Shown here piece after piece: positions 20,517 to 31,920 of a stretch of 44,845 nt of DNA (positions are counted from its first letter, which is position 1; every line of letters starts with the position of its first letter). Made by a program: the position numbers and the translations under genes. The notes under the pieces are model-generated. The model made no database searches. It worked only from the letters and a program-made list of their open reading frames with translations, and was not told where the DNA came from. Source of the stretch: Candidatus Epulonipiscium sp. (GTDB lineage: Bacteria > Bacillota > Clostridia > Lachnospirales > JAAYNZ01); the NCBI GenBank assembly GCA_012524135.1, contig JAAYSE010000103.1:1-44845 (forward strand), written 5' to 3'.

Positions 20517-22164
20517 TTATATATTTTTCATTATCCCTTTATTTATTTTTTCTCGTAATTTCAATAAATATTGTGTCTCTTTCGGATATTGTTTAAATGT
20601 AATTTCTTCAGATAATCCTTCTTCAATTAGTTGTATAACAAACTCTTTGCCTTTTAATGTTTCTAAATATTGCATAGCACGTAAATCCTGCAATGCTTCA
20701 TGAAAAACTAGAAGACGTATGGATGGAATAGGACCCTCTTTACCAGGATATACCAAAAATGGGTCTCCGGAAGGAAAAGCTCTATCACAATCCGTTACTT
20801 GAAAAGGATTAATTGAAAAAGCTGAAAATTGTGCATTCCAAAAATTATATCCCCAATGTAAAAAACCAACAATATTATATTTATATAATTGCACTCCTAT
20901 AATTCTATTTCTGGCAGATGGCATAGCAAAAAAACGATTGCTTACCTCCTTATACTGACTACAGCAATAATAGGTCCATAAGTGAGGTACTTTATTTTCT
21001 AAAAATGGCTCTATATGATTATTGGCTGGTATCGGTCTTTTCACTATTTTATTTTTATAAAAGTCATAATTTGATAATGCATCAATAATAGGATAACCCT
21101 CTAAAACTTCTTCTACATTCGCTACCGCCGCTTTATAATTTTCTAAATGTTCTTGTCTAGGTTCATCGGATATATGAAAATAACAATAGTCTTGTAATTT
21201 ATATTTCTCTATAACAGGCAATAGGTGCATGAAAAACTGTTGTAAAAAACCTTGATATTCCTCTTCCTGTGGCATCTGTTTCCCAACCAAATAATTGTTT
21301 ATATGTACCTTGTTCATACCCCATAATTTTAGGAGCATGTTTTGCTCCCCATTGAGTAAATAAATGAGCAATCTCAAAATATTCAACGCCACATCTTTGA
21401 CACATCTGAATCCATCTTTCTAACAGTGAAAAATCAAACGTATATTTATCTTTATCCTTTATGACCTTCACTAATTGTACCGTCGTTCTTTCTCCTCCTA
21501 TGGCAGTATCTAAAGGTGGAGTAAAGACAGGTGTAAGAATCATATTTATACCATACTCCGTAGCCATTTTTATAAATTTTTTCATCAAATTCCAGTGTTC
21601 TTCACTAAATACCTTTACTTTATAATAATCAGCAATACAATCAGAATGAAACCACTCTGTATGAATAAGTTTTTGTTTGGGTAACTTTGCATTAAGAATT
21701 GTAACTTCAAAAACAATACTATTTAAAATTTCTTCTTCAGTTTTAAATAGTATCTTTATAGGATATGTACCTGGTAAAACTTCTTCTGATGGCTTTACAC
21801 GAATCCAAAGAGATCGCCAATATTCTTCTACTAGATATAAAGTTTGGTCTTGTAATTCATATAAGGGATCGGGAAAAAGTCCTGGCTCTTTTCGTAAATA
21901 GTTTTCATCTGCATCTGGATGACAGGGAAATTCCGATGGAACCAAACCAACTGTATTTACTTGAATAAAATCTGTCAATTCAGATTCTATCTCCACTTTA
22001 CATGGTACTCTGCGATGCCCATTGGAATGTAGCTTATATGCTACTTGAAAAGAATAAATTTCATTTTTAAACATACTACCTGATTTTAGTACTTCACTAG
22101 CCGATAAATTCTTCTCTAAAAACACTTTTTCTAATGAACTTAATGTAATTATTTCTAAAAACAT
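20517..22164 (-). pseudogene. DUF4091-type glycoside-hydrolase-like protein, split by a single frameshift into ORFs 21199..22164 and 20517..21392
   Basis: N-terminal ORF is protein-like to ...FGWETDATG (about 21275); the other frame is protein-like from EEEYQGFLQQFF; the 5' part of the downstream ORF is out-of-frame translation. Confidence 0.75.
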
Positions 22165-22402
22165 TTAAACCCCTCCCCTTTTTATTTTTAGATCTTAGCT
22201 TTTATAGATTATCTTAACTTTCCCATAAGTCCTTTTCCCTATCCTAAGTTATCGTTCTATTTTTTTAATTTAATATATTTTTCTTATATATTATTATGAT
22301 TATACATTTTATATCCCTATTTATTGTAATATATACTATATACTACTATATACCATTACAACGTCTATTATTTATATAATTATACATTAACTCCGCGTAT
22401 AT

Positions 22403-22443
22403 AAAACTAAAAAAGCGTAAAAAATCTACGCTTTTTTAGTTTT
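22403..22443. terminator. Rho-independent terminator downstream of cheW
   Basis: Perfect 17-bp inverted repeat AAAACTAAAAAAGCGTA/TACGCTTTTTTAGTTTT. Confidence 0.85.
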
Positions 22444-22485
22444 ATATTATTTATTGTACCTATTTCTATAAATCCTACTATTTGA

Positions 22486-22962
22486 TTAATTTTCACCCTT
22501 TACTGCTTCTTCTTTTAATACTGCTTTAATTCCTGTCTGTTCTTCTTCACTAAGAATTAAATCAATATCTAACAAGATAACCATACGATCCTCAAGTTTA
22601 GCTACTCCATCAATATATTGGCGATTAATACCTGTAATCAGTTTTGGTGGTGCTTCAATTTGTTCTTCTTCCATTTGTATAATCTCTGTTACAGAATCTA
22701 CAATAAATCCTACCATCATATCATTTGAATTTACGATAATGATTTTTGTATTATCATCTACAGGTTTTGAAGCTAAGTTAAATCGTTTTCGTAAATTGTA
22801 GATAGGGTGTATATCCCCTCGTAGATTGATAATTCCTTCAATATAATTTGGCGTATTGGGTATTTTTACAATCGGTTGATATTTCTCAATTCCATGAACC
22901 TTCATTATGTCTAAACCATATTCTTCTTGATCTAAATTAAAAATTACTTGTTGTCTTACCAT
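22486..22962 (-). CDS. cheW: Chemotaxis coupling protein CheW
   Basis: CheW fold: FNLDQEEYGLDIMKVHGIEKY, IEGIINLRGDIHPIYNLRKRF; RBS GGAGGGGG before ATG 22962 (track start 23013 lies inside prfB). Confidence 0.9.
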   Translation of the reverse strand: MVRQQVIFNLDQEEYGLDIMKVHGIEKYQPIVKIPNTPNYIEGIINLRGDIHPIYNLRKRFNLASKPVDDNTKIIIVNSNDMMVGFIVDSVTEIIQMEEEQIEAPPKLITGINRQYIDGVAKLEDRMVILLDIDLILSEEEQTGIKAVLKEEAVKGEN

Positions 22963-22994
22963 TACTATACCCCCTCCTCTATATTCTTTTTTCT

Positions 22995-24102
22995 TTAATT
23001 TTGATGTTTCCATCGTAAATATGCATTAATAAATTCATCTAATTTTCCATCCATTACCGCATTAATATTTCCTGTCTCATAATCAGTACGATGATCCTTA
23101 ACTAAATTATAAGGATGAAATACATAAGAGCGAATTTGATTTCCCCAACCAATTTCCTTGACTTCTCCTCGTATATCTTCTAATTTTTCTATTTGTTGCT
23201 GTTGTTTTACTTCAAATAATTTAGCTCGTAGCATCTTAAAAGCACGATCTTTGTTTTTATGCTGTGAACGTTCATTTTGACATTGTACAACAATATTGGT
23301 GGGAATATGAGTAATTCGTACCGCTGAATCGGTAGTATTTACATGCTGTCCTCCTGCTCCACTTGAACGATAGGTATCAATACGTATTTCATCTGGTGGA
23401 ATATCTAACTCTACATCGTCATCAATCTCTGGTAATACATCACAAGATACAAAAGAAGTATGTCGCCTTCCTGAAGCATCAAAAGGAGAAATACGTACTA
23501 ATCGGTGTACACCTTTTTCAGCTTTCAAATAACCAAAAGCATTTTCTCCATTAATCTGAATAGTAACTGATTTCACTCCAGCCTCTTCACCAGGTAAATA
23601 ATCTAATGTTTCTATACTATAACCTCTCTGTTCTGCCCATCTCATATACATTCTCAGTAACATACTTGCCCAATCACAAGCTTCCGTTCCTCCTGCTCCT
23701 GCATGCAAGGTTAAAATAGCATTATTACGATCATATTCACCAGATAGTAACGTTCCTATTCGAAAATCTTCATATTGTTGAATAAAAGATTTAAATCCTT
23801 CACGTACATCCGATAGCATATCTACTTCTTGTTCTTCTAATACAATTTCAATTAATGCCTGTAGATCTTCATACTGTTGAACAAGAGATTCATAAGCTTC
23901 TACTTGATCTTTCAAATGTTTGATTTCTTGTAATACCTTTTGAGATTGTTCTGGGTCTTCCCAAAAATCTGGATCCATTGTTTTCATTTCTAATTGTTTG
24001 ATTTGTTCTTGAATACTTCTAATGTCAAAGTGAATCCCCTATTTCTCTGATTTTTTCATAATATGGGGTTAAGTCTTGTTGATATTGTTCTAATTCTAGC
24101 AC
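22995..24102 (-). CDS. prfB: Peptide chain release factor 2, expressed via programmed +1 frameshift (GTG start 24102, in-frame TGA 24027..24025)
   Basis: GTG LELEQYQQDLTPYYEKIREIGDSL-TGA then +1 to DIRSIQEQIKQLEMKTMDPDFW...; GGQ motif SSGAGGQHVNTTDSAVR; SPF motif RISPFDA; predicted 368 aa. Confidence 0.95.
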
Positions 24103-24116
24103 TCTCTATCACTCCT

Positions 24117-26696
24117 TTATGCATTACGTCCACAACAATGTTTATATTTTCTTCCACTACCACATGGACAAGGATCATTACGCCCTATTTTTTCTCTTTT
24201 TCTACGATATGGTGTTTTTTTACTATCCTCTTCGCCCCTATTGGTAGAAGTTACTTCTGCTACTCTTTCTCTTTCTGGTTGATGAGCAACTTGTACATGA
24301 TACAGATGTCTTACTGTATCTTCTTGAATACTATTACTCATTTCTTCAAACATATCATATCCAATAAATTGATATTCTACTAAAGGATCTCTTTGTCCAT
24401 AAGCACGTAATCCGATTCCTTGTCTCATTTGATCCATATTATCAATATGATCCATCCACTTTTGATCAATTACACGGAGAAGAATAACCCGTTCAATTTC
24501 TCTCATTTCATCGGTACCAATTTCTTTTTCTTTTTCTTCATATAGTTTTAAAGCTTGATCTAAAATGCGCTGTTCTAATATTTCTTTTGTAATACTTTCT
24601 CGTTCTTCTGCTTGGATACCAAAATTATGAATAGGAATAATTTTAGTAATATACTCTACTAAACCATCTATATCCCAATCATCAATATATTCATGCTCTC
24701 CTGTATAACGATCTATAGAATAGTGAACAATCATTTCGATCATTTTAATAATATGTTCTTTTAAATTTTCTCCTTCTAAAACTCTTCTTCGTTCTCCATA
24801 AATAACTTCTCGTTGTTCATTCATTACTTTGTCATATTCTAAAAGATGTTTTCGAATGGAGAAGTTATTACCTTCTACCTTTTTCTGAGCATTTTCAATA
24901 GCTTTGGTTAACATTTTATGTTCAATCGGTTCATCATCAGGCAGACTTTTTACTATATTAAGCATACGATCCGATCCAAATAAACGCATTAAATCATCTT
25001 CAAAAGAAATATAAAATCTAGATTCTCCTGGATCCCCTTGTCGCCCTGAACGTCCTCGCAACTGATTATCAATTCGTCTAGACTCATGACGTTCTGTACC
25101 AATGATTTTAAGTCCACCTAACTCTGTAACACCTTCCCCTAATTTAATGTCTGTCCCACGTCCTGCCATATTCGTTGCAATGGTAACGGCTCCTTTTTCT
25201 CCTGCTTTCGCTACAATTTCTGCTTCTTTTTCATGAAACTTTGCATTTAAAACTTGATTCATAATTCCTTCTTTACGAAGCATTTTACTTAATTCTTCTG
25301 AAGTATCAATAGCTATGGTACCTACTAATACAGGTTGACCTTTTTTGTGAGATTCTACAATATCTCGTACCACCGCTTGAAATTTAGCTTTTTTATTTTT
25401 ATATACGACATCGGAATGATCTTTACGTATTACAGGTTTATTTGTAGGAATGACAATAACATCCATTCCATAAATTTCTCTAAATTCATCTTCTTCTGTT
25501 AAAGCTGTACCAGTCATTCCTGATTTCTTTTTATATTTGTTAAAATAATTTTGGAAAGTAATCGTGGCTAATGTTTTACTTTCTCTTTGAACTTCGACCC
25601 CTTCTTTTGCTTCAATCGCTTGATGAAGTCCTTCTGAATATCGTCTTCCTGGCATGAGTCGACCTGTAAATTCATCTACAATAACAATTTGACCATCTTG
25701 TATCACATAATCTTGATCTCTATGCATTAAATAATGAGCTTTTAAGGCAATATTCATATGATGTTGATATTCCATATTTTCTGGATCTGCCCAGTTACTT
25801 AAACCAAAAAATTGTTCTGCTTTCTGGATACCCTCTTCGGTTAAGCTAGCTGTTTTTCCTTTTTCATCAACAACAAAATCTCCTTCTTCTTCTATTTCTT
25901 CACCCATTAAAGCACTCATTTTGTTAATTTCGTTTAACACTCTTCCTTTTTTTAATCGTCTTGCTAAAATATCCGCCGATTTATAAAGTTGTGTTGATTT
26001 TCCGCTACTTCCTGAGATAATTAAAGGAGTTCTCGCTTCATCAATTAATACAGAGTCTACCTCGTCAATAATAGCGTAATGAAGTTCTCGTTGAACCATT
26101 TCTTCTTTATAAATTACCATATTATCTCTCAAATAATCAAAACCATATTCATTATTCGTTCCAAATGTAATATCACATTGATAAGCTTTTCGTCGTTCTT
26201 CATTATCCATCCCATTAACAATAACACCTACGGTTAAACCTAAAAATTCATAGATTTGCCCCATCCATTCCGCATCCCGTTTTGCTAAGTAATCATTTAC
26301 TGTAACAATATGAACCCCTTTTCCTTCTAAAGCATTTAAATAGGCTGGAAGAGTCGCTACTAAGGTTTTTCCTTCTCCTGTTTTCATCTCTGAAATACGT
26401 CCTTGGTGTAATATTATACCACCTATTAACTGTACTCGATAATGACGCATTCCTAAAACACGAGTTCCTGCTTCTCGAACAACAGCAAACGCTTCTGGAA
26501 GAAGATCATCTAGAGTTTCTCCTTGTTGTAAACGTTTTCTAAATGCATCCGTCTTTGCTTTTAGTTCTGTGTCAGATAAAGCTTCCATCGTAGGGGCTAA
26601 TGCTTCTATTTCATCTACGATAGGTTCTATCCTTTTGATTTCTCTTTCACTATGACTCCCAAATATCTTTTCTAAAAAACCTAACATATCGTTCAC
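24117..26696 (-). CDS. secA: Preprotein translocase ATPase SecA
   Basis: [40 protein letters not shown]-terminal zinc motif [13 protein letters not shown]. Confidence 0.98.
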   Translation of the reverse strand: MNDMLGFLEKIFGSHSEREIKRIEPIVDEIEALAPTMEALSDTELKAKTDAFRKRLQQGETLDDLLPEAFAVVREAGTRVLGMRHYRVQLIGGIILHQGRISEMKTGEGKTLVATLPAYLNALEGKGVHIVTVNDYLAKRDAEWMGQIYEFLGLTVGVIVNGMDNEERRKAYQCDITFGTNNEYGFDYLRDNMVIYKEEMVQRELHYAIIDEVDSVLIDEARTPLIISGSSGKSTQLYKSADILARRLKKGRVLNEINKMSALMGEEIEEEGDFVVDEKGKTASLTEEGIQKAEQFFGLSNWADPENMEYQHHMNIALKAHYLMHRDQDYVIQDGQIVIVDEFTGRLMPGRRYSEGLHQAIEAKEGVEVQRESKTLATITFQNYFNKYKKKSGMTGTALTEEDEFREIYGMDVIVIPTNKPVIRKDHSDVVYKNKKAKFQAVVRDIVESHKKGQPVLVGTIAIDTSEELSKMLRKEGIMNQVLNAKFHEKEAEIVAKAGEKGAVTIATNMAGRGTDIKLGEGVTELGGLKIIGTERHESRRIDNQLRGRSGRQGDPGESRFYISFEDDLMRLFGSDRMLNIVKSLPDDEPIEHKMLTKAIENAQKKVEGNNFSIRKHLLEYDKVMNEQREVIYGERRRVLEGENLKEHIIKMIEMIVHYSIDRYTGEHEYIDDWDIDGLVEYITKIIPIHNFGIQAEERESITKEILEQRILDQALKLYEEKEKEIGTDEMREIERVILLRVIDQKWMDHIDNMDQMRQGIGLRAYGQRDPLVEYQFIGYDMFEEMSNSIQEDTVRHLYHVQVAHQPERERVAEVTSTNRGEEDSKKTPYRRKREKIGRNDPCPCGSGRKYKHCCGRNA

Positions 26697-26810
26697 CTTC
26701 TGCTTTTCTTATTTATAATAATCCTAATTTTCTTATTTCTACAAATACATATTATATATAATGATATCCATTTTTTGTATCTCCATGAGAATATATAATT
26801 TTTATAAGTA

Positions 26811-26880
26811 CCTATATCACTCTCTTACTCCAATTGTCATAAGGTTCATGACAGAAAATCGCAAATCGATCCAGTATAGG
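26811..26880 (-). ncRNA. Candidate structured RNA element of unknown family in the secA upstream region
   Basis: Closing stem CCTATA/TATAGG, hairpins ATCG-ATTTG-CGAT and TGTCAT-GAACCTT-ATGACA in an otherwise very AT-rich gap. Confidence 0.3.
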
Positions 26881-26921
26881 TAATTGCTACAAAGTATTTG
26901 AATTTATGAAATGAAGATATC

Positions 26922-26969
26922 TATAGTTATTATTTAAATTATTAATATAGTTATTATTTAAATTATCAA
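26922..26969. repeat. Two tandem 24-bp copies
   Basis: TATAGTTATTATTTAAATTATTAA / TATAGTTATTATTTAAATTATCAA, one mismatch. Confidence 0.85.
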
Positions 26970-27208
26970 TAAAAAATATATAGTACTTGTAAAAATAATA
27001 TTTACTATATATGACATTACCTACTATTATACTTGTCTATTCCTTTATTGTATAGTGATATTATTTGTTATTTTTCATTTTACCATTTTATGAGTAACTA
27101 TTCAAGAATTCATATCCTTGTTTAGATCAATTTATAAAAACAGAAACACTAATTTTAAACTACGTTTTTTAGAAATAATGATCGTAAAAACAAATAAAAA
27201 AGATATAA

Positions 27209-27248
27209 AAAAAGGGACGATACTATTAATCATAGTATCATCCCTTTT
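27209..27248 (-). terminator. Rho-independent terminator downstream of hpf
   Basis: AAAAGGGATGATACTATGATTAATAGTATCGTCCCTTTTTT hairpin. Confidence 0.8.
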
Positions 27249-27266
27249 AAGCTACTGCTATTTTCA

Positions 27267-27812
27267 TTAAAATTCAGGTTCTATTAGACCATATGTGCCA
27301 TTTTTTCTTTTATATACTACATTGATATCATCCGTCTCTGCATTTCTAAAAACAAAAAAGTTATGACCTAATAAATCCATTTCTAAACAAGCATCTTCTG
27401 CATGCATAGGTTTCATATCAAAACGTTTGATTCTTTGGATTTTAATATCTGATTCTTTTACTGGATCTTCATCCTCAAACATTTTCCCTGTTACAAAAGC
27501 ATCTTGAAATGTATTTCCATTTCGATATTTGCTTCTTAATTTATTTTTATGTTTTAATATTTGACGTTCTAATACATCTACCACGGTATCAATAGCGGCA
27601 TACATATCCGTATCTTCTACTTCAGCTCGAAGAATACTTCCTTTAATAGGAATAGTCACCTCTATAATATGTCTTAATTTCTCTACACTCATCGTTACTT
27701 GTGCTTCTAAATCTTCAGATAAAAATTTATCTAATTTGGATAATTTTTCTCTTACTCGATTTTCTAACGCTTTTGTGATGTCAATGTTTTTACCGCTAAT
27801 AATGTAACGCAT
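27267..27812 (-). CDS. hpf: Long-form ribosome hibernation promoting factor
   Basis: MRYIISGKNIDITKALENRVREKLSKLDKF; C-terminal dimerisation domain (EMDLLGHNFFVFRNAETDDINVVYKRKNGTYGLIEP). Confidence 0.95.
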   Translation of the reverse strand: MRYIISGKNIDITKALENRVREKLSKLDKFLSEDLEAQVTMSVEKLRHIIEVTIPIKGSILRAEVEDTDMYAAIDTVVDVLERQILKHKNKLRSKYRNGNTFQDAFVTGKMFEDEDPVKESDIKIQRIKRFDMKPMHAEDACLEMDLLGHNFFVFRNAETDDINVVYKRKNGTYGLIEPEF

Positions 27813-27943
27813 GTTGATCCACTCCTTTCGAATATTTAAAAAAGGATGATCCTTATAAATGGATTCCTATATACTTATATTCGATAAAAAAAACAAAAAT
27901 CCTTTTTTTTTACTTGATTATTTAAAATTATTTTATTTATACT

Positions 27944-28666
27944 TTATAAAACTTTACTGAAAAATAACTTTGTTCGTTCTTCTTTTGGGTTTATAAAAAT
28001 ATCTTTTGGATCTCCTTGTTCTATCACTTTCCCATCATCCATAAAAAATAAACGATCTCCTACTTCTCTTGCAAACCCCATCTCGTGAGTGACAACCATC
28101 ATCGTCATTCCTTCTTGAGCTAATTCCTTCATTACTTCCAATACTTCTTTTACCATCTCAGGATCTAGTGCAGAAGTAGGTTCATCAAATAACATAATTT
28201 CTGGTTCCATTGCAAGTGCTCTTGCAATAGCGATCCGTTGTTTTTGTCCTCCTGATAACTTATTAGGGTATTCTAGTGCTTTATCTCTTAATCCTACTTT
28301 ATCTAATAATTGATATGCTTTTTCTTCCGCTTCTTCTTTTGATAATTGTTTTACTTTTATAGGTGCTAATGTAATATTTTGAAGAACGTTCATATGCGGA
28401 AATAAATTGAAATGTTGAAAAACCATACCTACTTTTTGTCTAATTTTATTAATATTTGTTTTTGGATCTGTAATATTGACTCCTTCTACCCATATTTGTC
28501 CTTGAGTAGGTTCTTCCATTCGATTGATACAACGTAAAAATGTAGACTTTCCTGAACCACTAGGTCCTATAATCACCACTACTTCCCCTTGATGAATTTC
28601 TTCATCAATCCCTTTTAAAACATGTAACGAACCAAATTTTTTATGTAAATTTTGAATTTTAATCAC
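27944..28666 (-). CDS. glnQ: Polar amino acid (glutamine-type) ABC transporter ATP-binding protein
   Basis: [52 protein letters not shown]. Confidence 0.93.
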   Translation of the reverse strand: MIKIQNLHKKFGSLHVLKGIDEEIHQGEVVVIIGPSGSGKSTFLRCINRMEEPTQGQIWVEGVNITDPKTNINKIRQKVGMVFQHFNLFPHMNVLQNITLAPIKVKQLSKEEAEEKAYQLLDKVGLRDKALEYPNKLSGGQKQRIAIARALAMEPEIMLFDEPTSALDPEMVKEVLEVMKELAQEGMTMMVVTHEMGFAREVGDRLFFMDDGKVIEQGDPKDIFINPKEERTKLFFSKVL

Positions 28667-29366
28667 TAAGCTTCATCTTCCTTTCTACAATTCCCATAAA
28701 ATACGTAAAGACTGAAGTTAATAGTAAATAAATAAGTGCTACAGCAATTAATGGTTCAAAAGCCCGAAACGTCTGAGCTCGAATATTATCTGCTCCACGC
28801 ATTAAATCAGATGCTCCTATCCATCCTACAATGGATGTTTCTTTCAATAAAATAATAAATTCACTAACTAAAGCAGGTAATATTTTTTTCACTGCCTGTG
28901 GAATAATAATATAATACATGGTCATACCATAAGGCATACCTAAAGATCGAGCAGCTTCCGTTTGTCCTTTATCCAATCCTTCAATTCCTGCACGAATAAT
29001 TTCTGCAATATAAGCTCCACTATTGATTCCAAAAGCAATACCAGCAATAATAATTTTTGGTGCTGCTACGGATCCAAAGACAACATAGTACATAAGCAAT
29101 AACTGTACAAGTGCAGGTGTCCCACGAATAATGGTTACATATATTTTTGCAATAAAAGCTAAAGGATTAAAAGTTGATAATTTTTTTAATCTTGGATTCG
29201 TAATAAAAGAAAAAGGTTGGAATTGAGAAATTCGAAAGAGAGAAACGATCACTCCAATAAATAAGCCTATAACTGCAGATAAAGCAGTTACACCTAACGA
29301 AAACCTTAATCCTTTTACTAAATACATATATCTTTGTTTACCTAAGAAAATCTCGCTTATTGTCAT
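28659..29366 (-). CDS. glnP: Polar amino acid ABC transporter permease
   Basis: [35 protein letters not shown]; start [10 protein letters not shown] preferred over track start 29387. Confidence 0.9.
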   Translation of the reverse strand: MTISEIFLGKQRYMYLVKGLRFSLGVTALSAVIGLFIGVIVSLFRISQFQPFSFITNPRLKKLSTFNPLAFIAKIYVTIIRGTPALVQLLLMYYVVFGSVAAPKIIIAGIAFGINSGAYIAEIIRAGIEGLDKGQTEAARSLGMPYGMTMYYIIIPQAVKKILPALVSEFIILLKETSIVGWIGASDLMRGADNIRAQTFRAFEPLIAVALIYLLLTSVFTYFMGIVERKMKLSD

Positions 29367-29456
29367 TCTTTCACCCCATCTATCCATATCAAATTACCTA
29401 AAGAATATATTATCTTTAGATTCTTTATTTATTATACCAAGCATTCAAACAAAAGT

Positions 29457-29488
29457 AAAAGGCTAGCCAACTTTCTTGCTAACCTTTT
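29457..29488 (-). terminator. Hairpin terminator between glnH and glnP
   Basis: AAAAGGTTAGC...GCTAGCCTTTT on minus strand with one G-T pair. Confidence 0.65.
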
Positions 29489-29507
29489 ATAAGATGTATG
29501 ATTTCAA

Positions 29508-30287
29508 TTAGTTTTCAAAATACTTTTGTAATAATGCATCATAAGTTCCATCTTCTTTAGCCTTTTTTAATGCCGCATTAATTTGATCTAATAATTCTTT
29601 ATCATCTTTTTGTACTGCTGCTGCATACTCTTCTTGCGTTAACTCTTCTTCTAGCATCTTAATATCCTCATTTTGTTCTAAAAATCGTTTACAAGGTTCA
29701 AGATCCAATACAATAGCGTCAATTTTTTTATTTTGTAATTCTAATATTGCAGCATAAGGAGCAGGGAATTGAACCACTTCGGCTCCTTCAATGTTTTGAG
29801 CAAGACTATCTCCTGTAGTCCCTAATTGGACTCCGATTTTCTTATTAACTAAATCATTAGACCCTTTAATTTCATCGTTATCTTTAGTTACTAAAATCAT
29901 TTGACTTGCTGTAAAATAGGGGTCAGAAAAATCTGCATTTTTTGCTTTATCTGGATCTACAGTTAAACCAGCTAAAATAAAATCAATCTTTCCTGCCTGT
30001 AAAGCTGGAATTAAACCATCAAAAGCCATATCTTCGACTTGAAGCTTTACTCCCATTTCTTCAGCAATATATTTTCCTAAATCAATATCAAATCCTACCA
30101 CTTCTTCCCCTTCTCTAAATTCAAAAGGTGGAAAATCTGCATTCGTTCCTAATATTAATGTTTTTTGATTTTCTCCTGTAGAAACTTCTTTATCTACGGC
30201 TGTTTCTTTTCCTTGTGAACCTCCACAAGCCGCTAATACACTAATACATAAAATCATCAGTACCATCATATTTATTATCTTTTTCAT
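29508..30287 (-). CDS. glnH: Polar amino acid ABC transporter substrate-binding lipoprotein
   Basis: Lipobox LAACGG; LILGTNADFPPFEFREGEEVVGFDIDLGKYIAEEMG. Confidence 0.93.
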   Translation of the reverse strand: MKKIINMMVLMILCISVLAACGGSQGKETAVDKEVSTGENQKTLILGTNADFPPFEFREGEEVVGFDIDLGKYIAEEMGVKLQVEDMAFDGLIPALQAGKIDFILAGLTVDPDKAKNADFSDPYFTASQMILVTKDNDEIKGSNDLVNKKIGVQLGTTGDSLAQNIEGAEVVQFPAPYAAILELQNKKIDAIVLDLEPCKRFLEQNEDIKMLEEELTQEEYAAAVQKDDKELLDQINAALKKAKEDGTYDALLQKYFEN

Positions 30288-30345
30288 ACTACTCTCTCCC
30301 TTTTCATTTTCTCTTTATTATGAATTCTTTTTTCATTATTGAATA

Positions 30346-30374
30346 ATTATACATTACAAAGAATATTTAGTCAA
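30346..30374 (-). promoter_or_regulatory. Predicted sigma-A promoter for the glnH-glnP-glnQ operon
   Basis: TTGACT - 17 nt - TATAAT on minus strand. Confidence 0.85.
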
Positions 30375-30460
30375 GTACTTTTTTATACTCTATCTCTCGC
30401 AATTTAATAACTATTCCCTTTTAAAAAACATAAAAATAACTCTAAGTCTAGTAATAAAGT

Positions 30461-30482
30461 AGGATCCAAAAGGATCCCACTC
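30461..30482 (-). terminator. Hairpin after the DUF4340 gene
   Basis: GTGGGATCC-TTTT-GGATCCTAC followed by TTTATTA; weak U-tract. Confidence 0.5.
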
Positions 30483-30519
30483 TAAAATTATTGACAAAGA
30501 GTTTTCATTTGATTATTAC

Positions 30520-31920
30520 TTATTCTGCTTGTAATAGTTCTTCTATCTTTTCTAATACTTTCATTACTTGTCCTTTGGAAGCTAAAAATTCAGATGTCCC
30601 TTCTCGAAATACAGCATAGAAATCACGATTATAAGGTACATAATCTACCATCACTTCTTTAGGTTCTGTATTTAATTGGTACGTAATTTTTATTTCTGGA
30701 TTATATTTTAATGTTTCTTTGTTTTCTGCTTCTGCTATAATTCCAATTAACGATTGATAAAAATCTTTAAAGGATTTTTCTTCAATTTCTTTGTTATTTA
30801 CAAAATAAGTGGTAATTACTTTATCTTCTTCTTCCTCTTTTTCAGCTTTGTCTACTTTTCTTTTTAGTTCAATGAAATAACTTTTATCCTGAGTTTCTAT
30901 TTGAATTTGATCCACAAGGTCAATATTAACAATATAAGCAAATTTATCGACAATAGTAAAAGGTTCTATTGTAAATAAAGAATCCATCGTACTTTTTTTC
31001 ATTCCATATATATTGGGACGATCTGCTACTTTAAAATAAATGTAATTATCATTATACTCTTTTCCAAATAACAAATGTACCTCTGTATCTTCCATGTCTT
31101 TCATTTGTAATTCTATAGAAGGTTCTGTAAGACCATATTTTTCTAGATTTTCAGGTTGATCTTCAATAAAATCTTCTACTTGAAAAACAGGTAGTTTTTC
31201 TAACTCTTTCATAAAATCTTCTGTACTTACTGTGCGAACTTGTTGATAGGGTTGTATGATATCCCATATACCTACCCCATAAGCTTTTCCTTCTCCCTCT
31301 TCCTCATTTAAAACAATTTCTATAGTAGGTTTTTCTTTCCGTTCTAATTTAAAATGGGATATTTGTTGTATATCAATATTGGGTAAGGAGCGATCTCTAA
31401 AATCTTCTAAAGAAGAAGAAAAATGCTGACCGTGATTCATCCATACTGTATATACCTTAGGATCTCCTTGGACCATTAAATAGTATGTGTTTTTCGCTGG
31501 AGTTTGATTTCCAAGATAAAATACTTTTTCAGTTCCATCTTTTAAAATGACAGTAGCCGTAGATTGTGGATTCTGAAGACCATATTTATCCAAATCATTA
31601 GGATTTTCTTCTACAATTTGCTCTGAATCCATATTGCTAAAACTATATTCCAAATCTTTTACACTACTTACATCTAAAACAATCGTGGAGTCATTATTGA
31701 TAATCCATTGATCCTCTTTTCGCTCAAACACTAATGTATCCGATTGATTTTCTAAAATCATCTTTACTACATCTTCTCGATCATGTCGAGATAATGTTAT
31801 TTTTTCTTCATTTGATTCTACTGGTGTTTCTTCTTTTGGACGTCTTGCTAAATAAATAGATGTCCCGATTAATATCATCAGAAAAAGACTTAAGAATATA
31901 AGAGTATGGGATTTTTTCAT
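30520..31920 (-). CDS. DUF4340 domain-containing membrane-anchored protein
   Basis: N-terminal TM; repeated 'LEKYGLTEPS'/'LDKYGLQNPQ' DUF4340-type motifs; ATG 31920 with GAGGAGG RBS; ATGA overlap with upstream gene. Confidence 0.85.
   Translation of the reverse strand: MKKSHTLIFLSLFLMILIGTSIYLARRPKEETPVESNEEKITLSRHDREDVVKMILENQSDTLVFERKEDQWIINNDSTIVLDVSSVKDLEYSFSNMDSEQIVEENPNDLDKYGLQNPQSTATVILKDGTEKVFYLGNQTPAKNTYYLMVQGDPKVYTVWMNHGQHFSSSLEDFRDRSLPNIDIQQISHFKLERKEKPTIEIVLNEEEGEGKAYGVGIWDIIQPYQQVRTVSTEDFMKELEKLPVFQVEDFIEDQPENLEKYGLTEPSIELQMKDMEDTEVHLLFGKEYNDNYIYFKVADRPNIYGMKKSTMDSLFTIEPFTIVDKFAYIVNIDLVDQIQIETQDKSYFIELKRKVDKAEKEEEEDKVITTYFVNNKEIEEKSFKDFYQSLIGIIAEAENKETLKYNPEIKITYQLNTEPKEVMVDYVPYNRDFYAVFREGTSEFLASKGQVMKVLEKIEELLQAE

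Noticed and set aside
24063-24383. Plus-strand 106-aa ORF antisense to secA
   Set aside because: Overlaps the conserved SecA C-terminus and prfB start; composition is that of antisense coding sequence, no RBS or recognisable motif.
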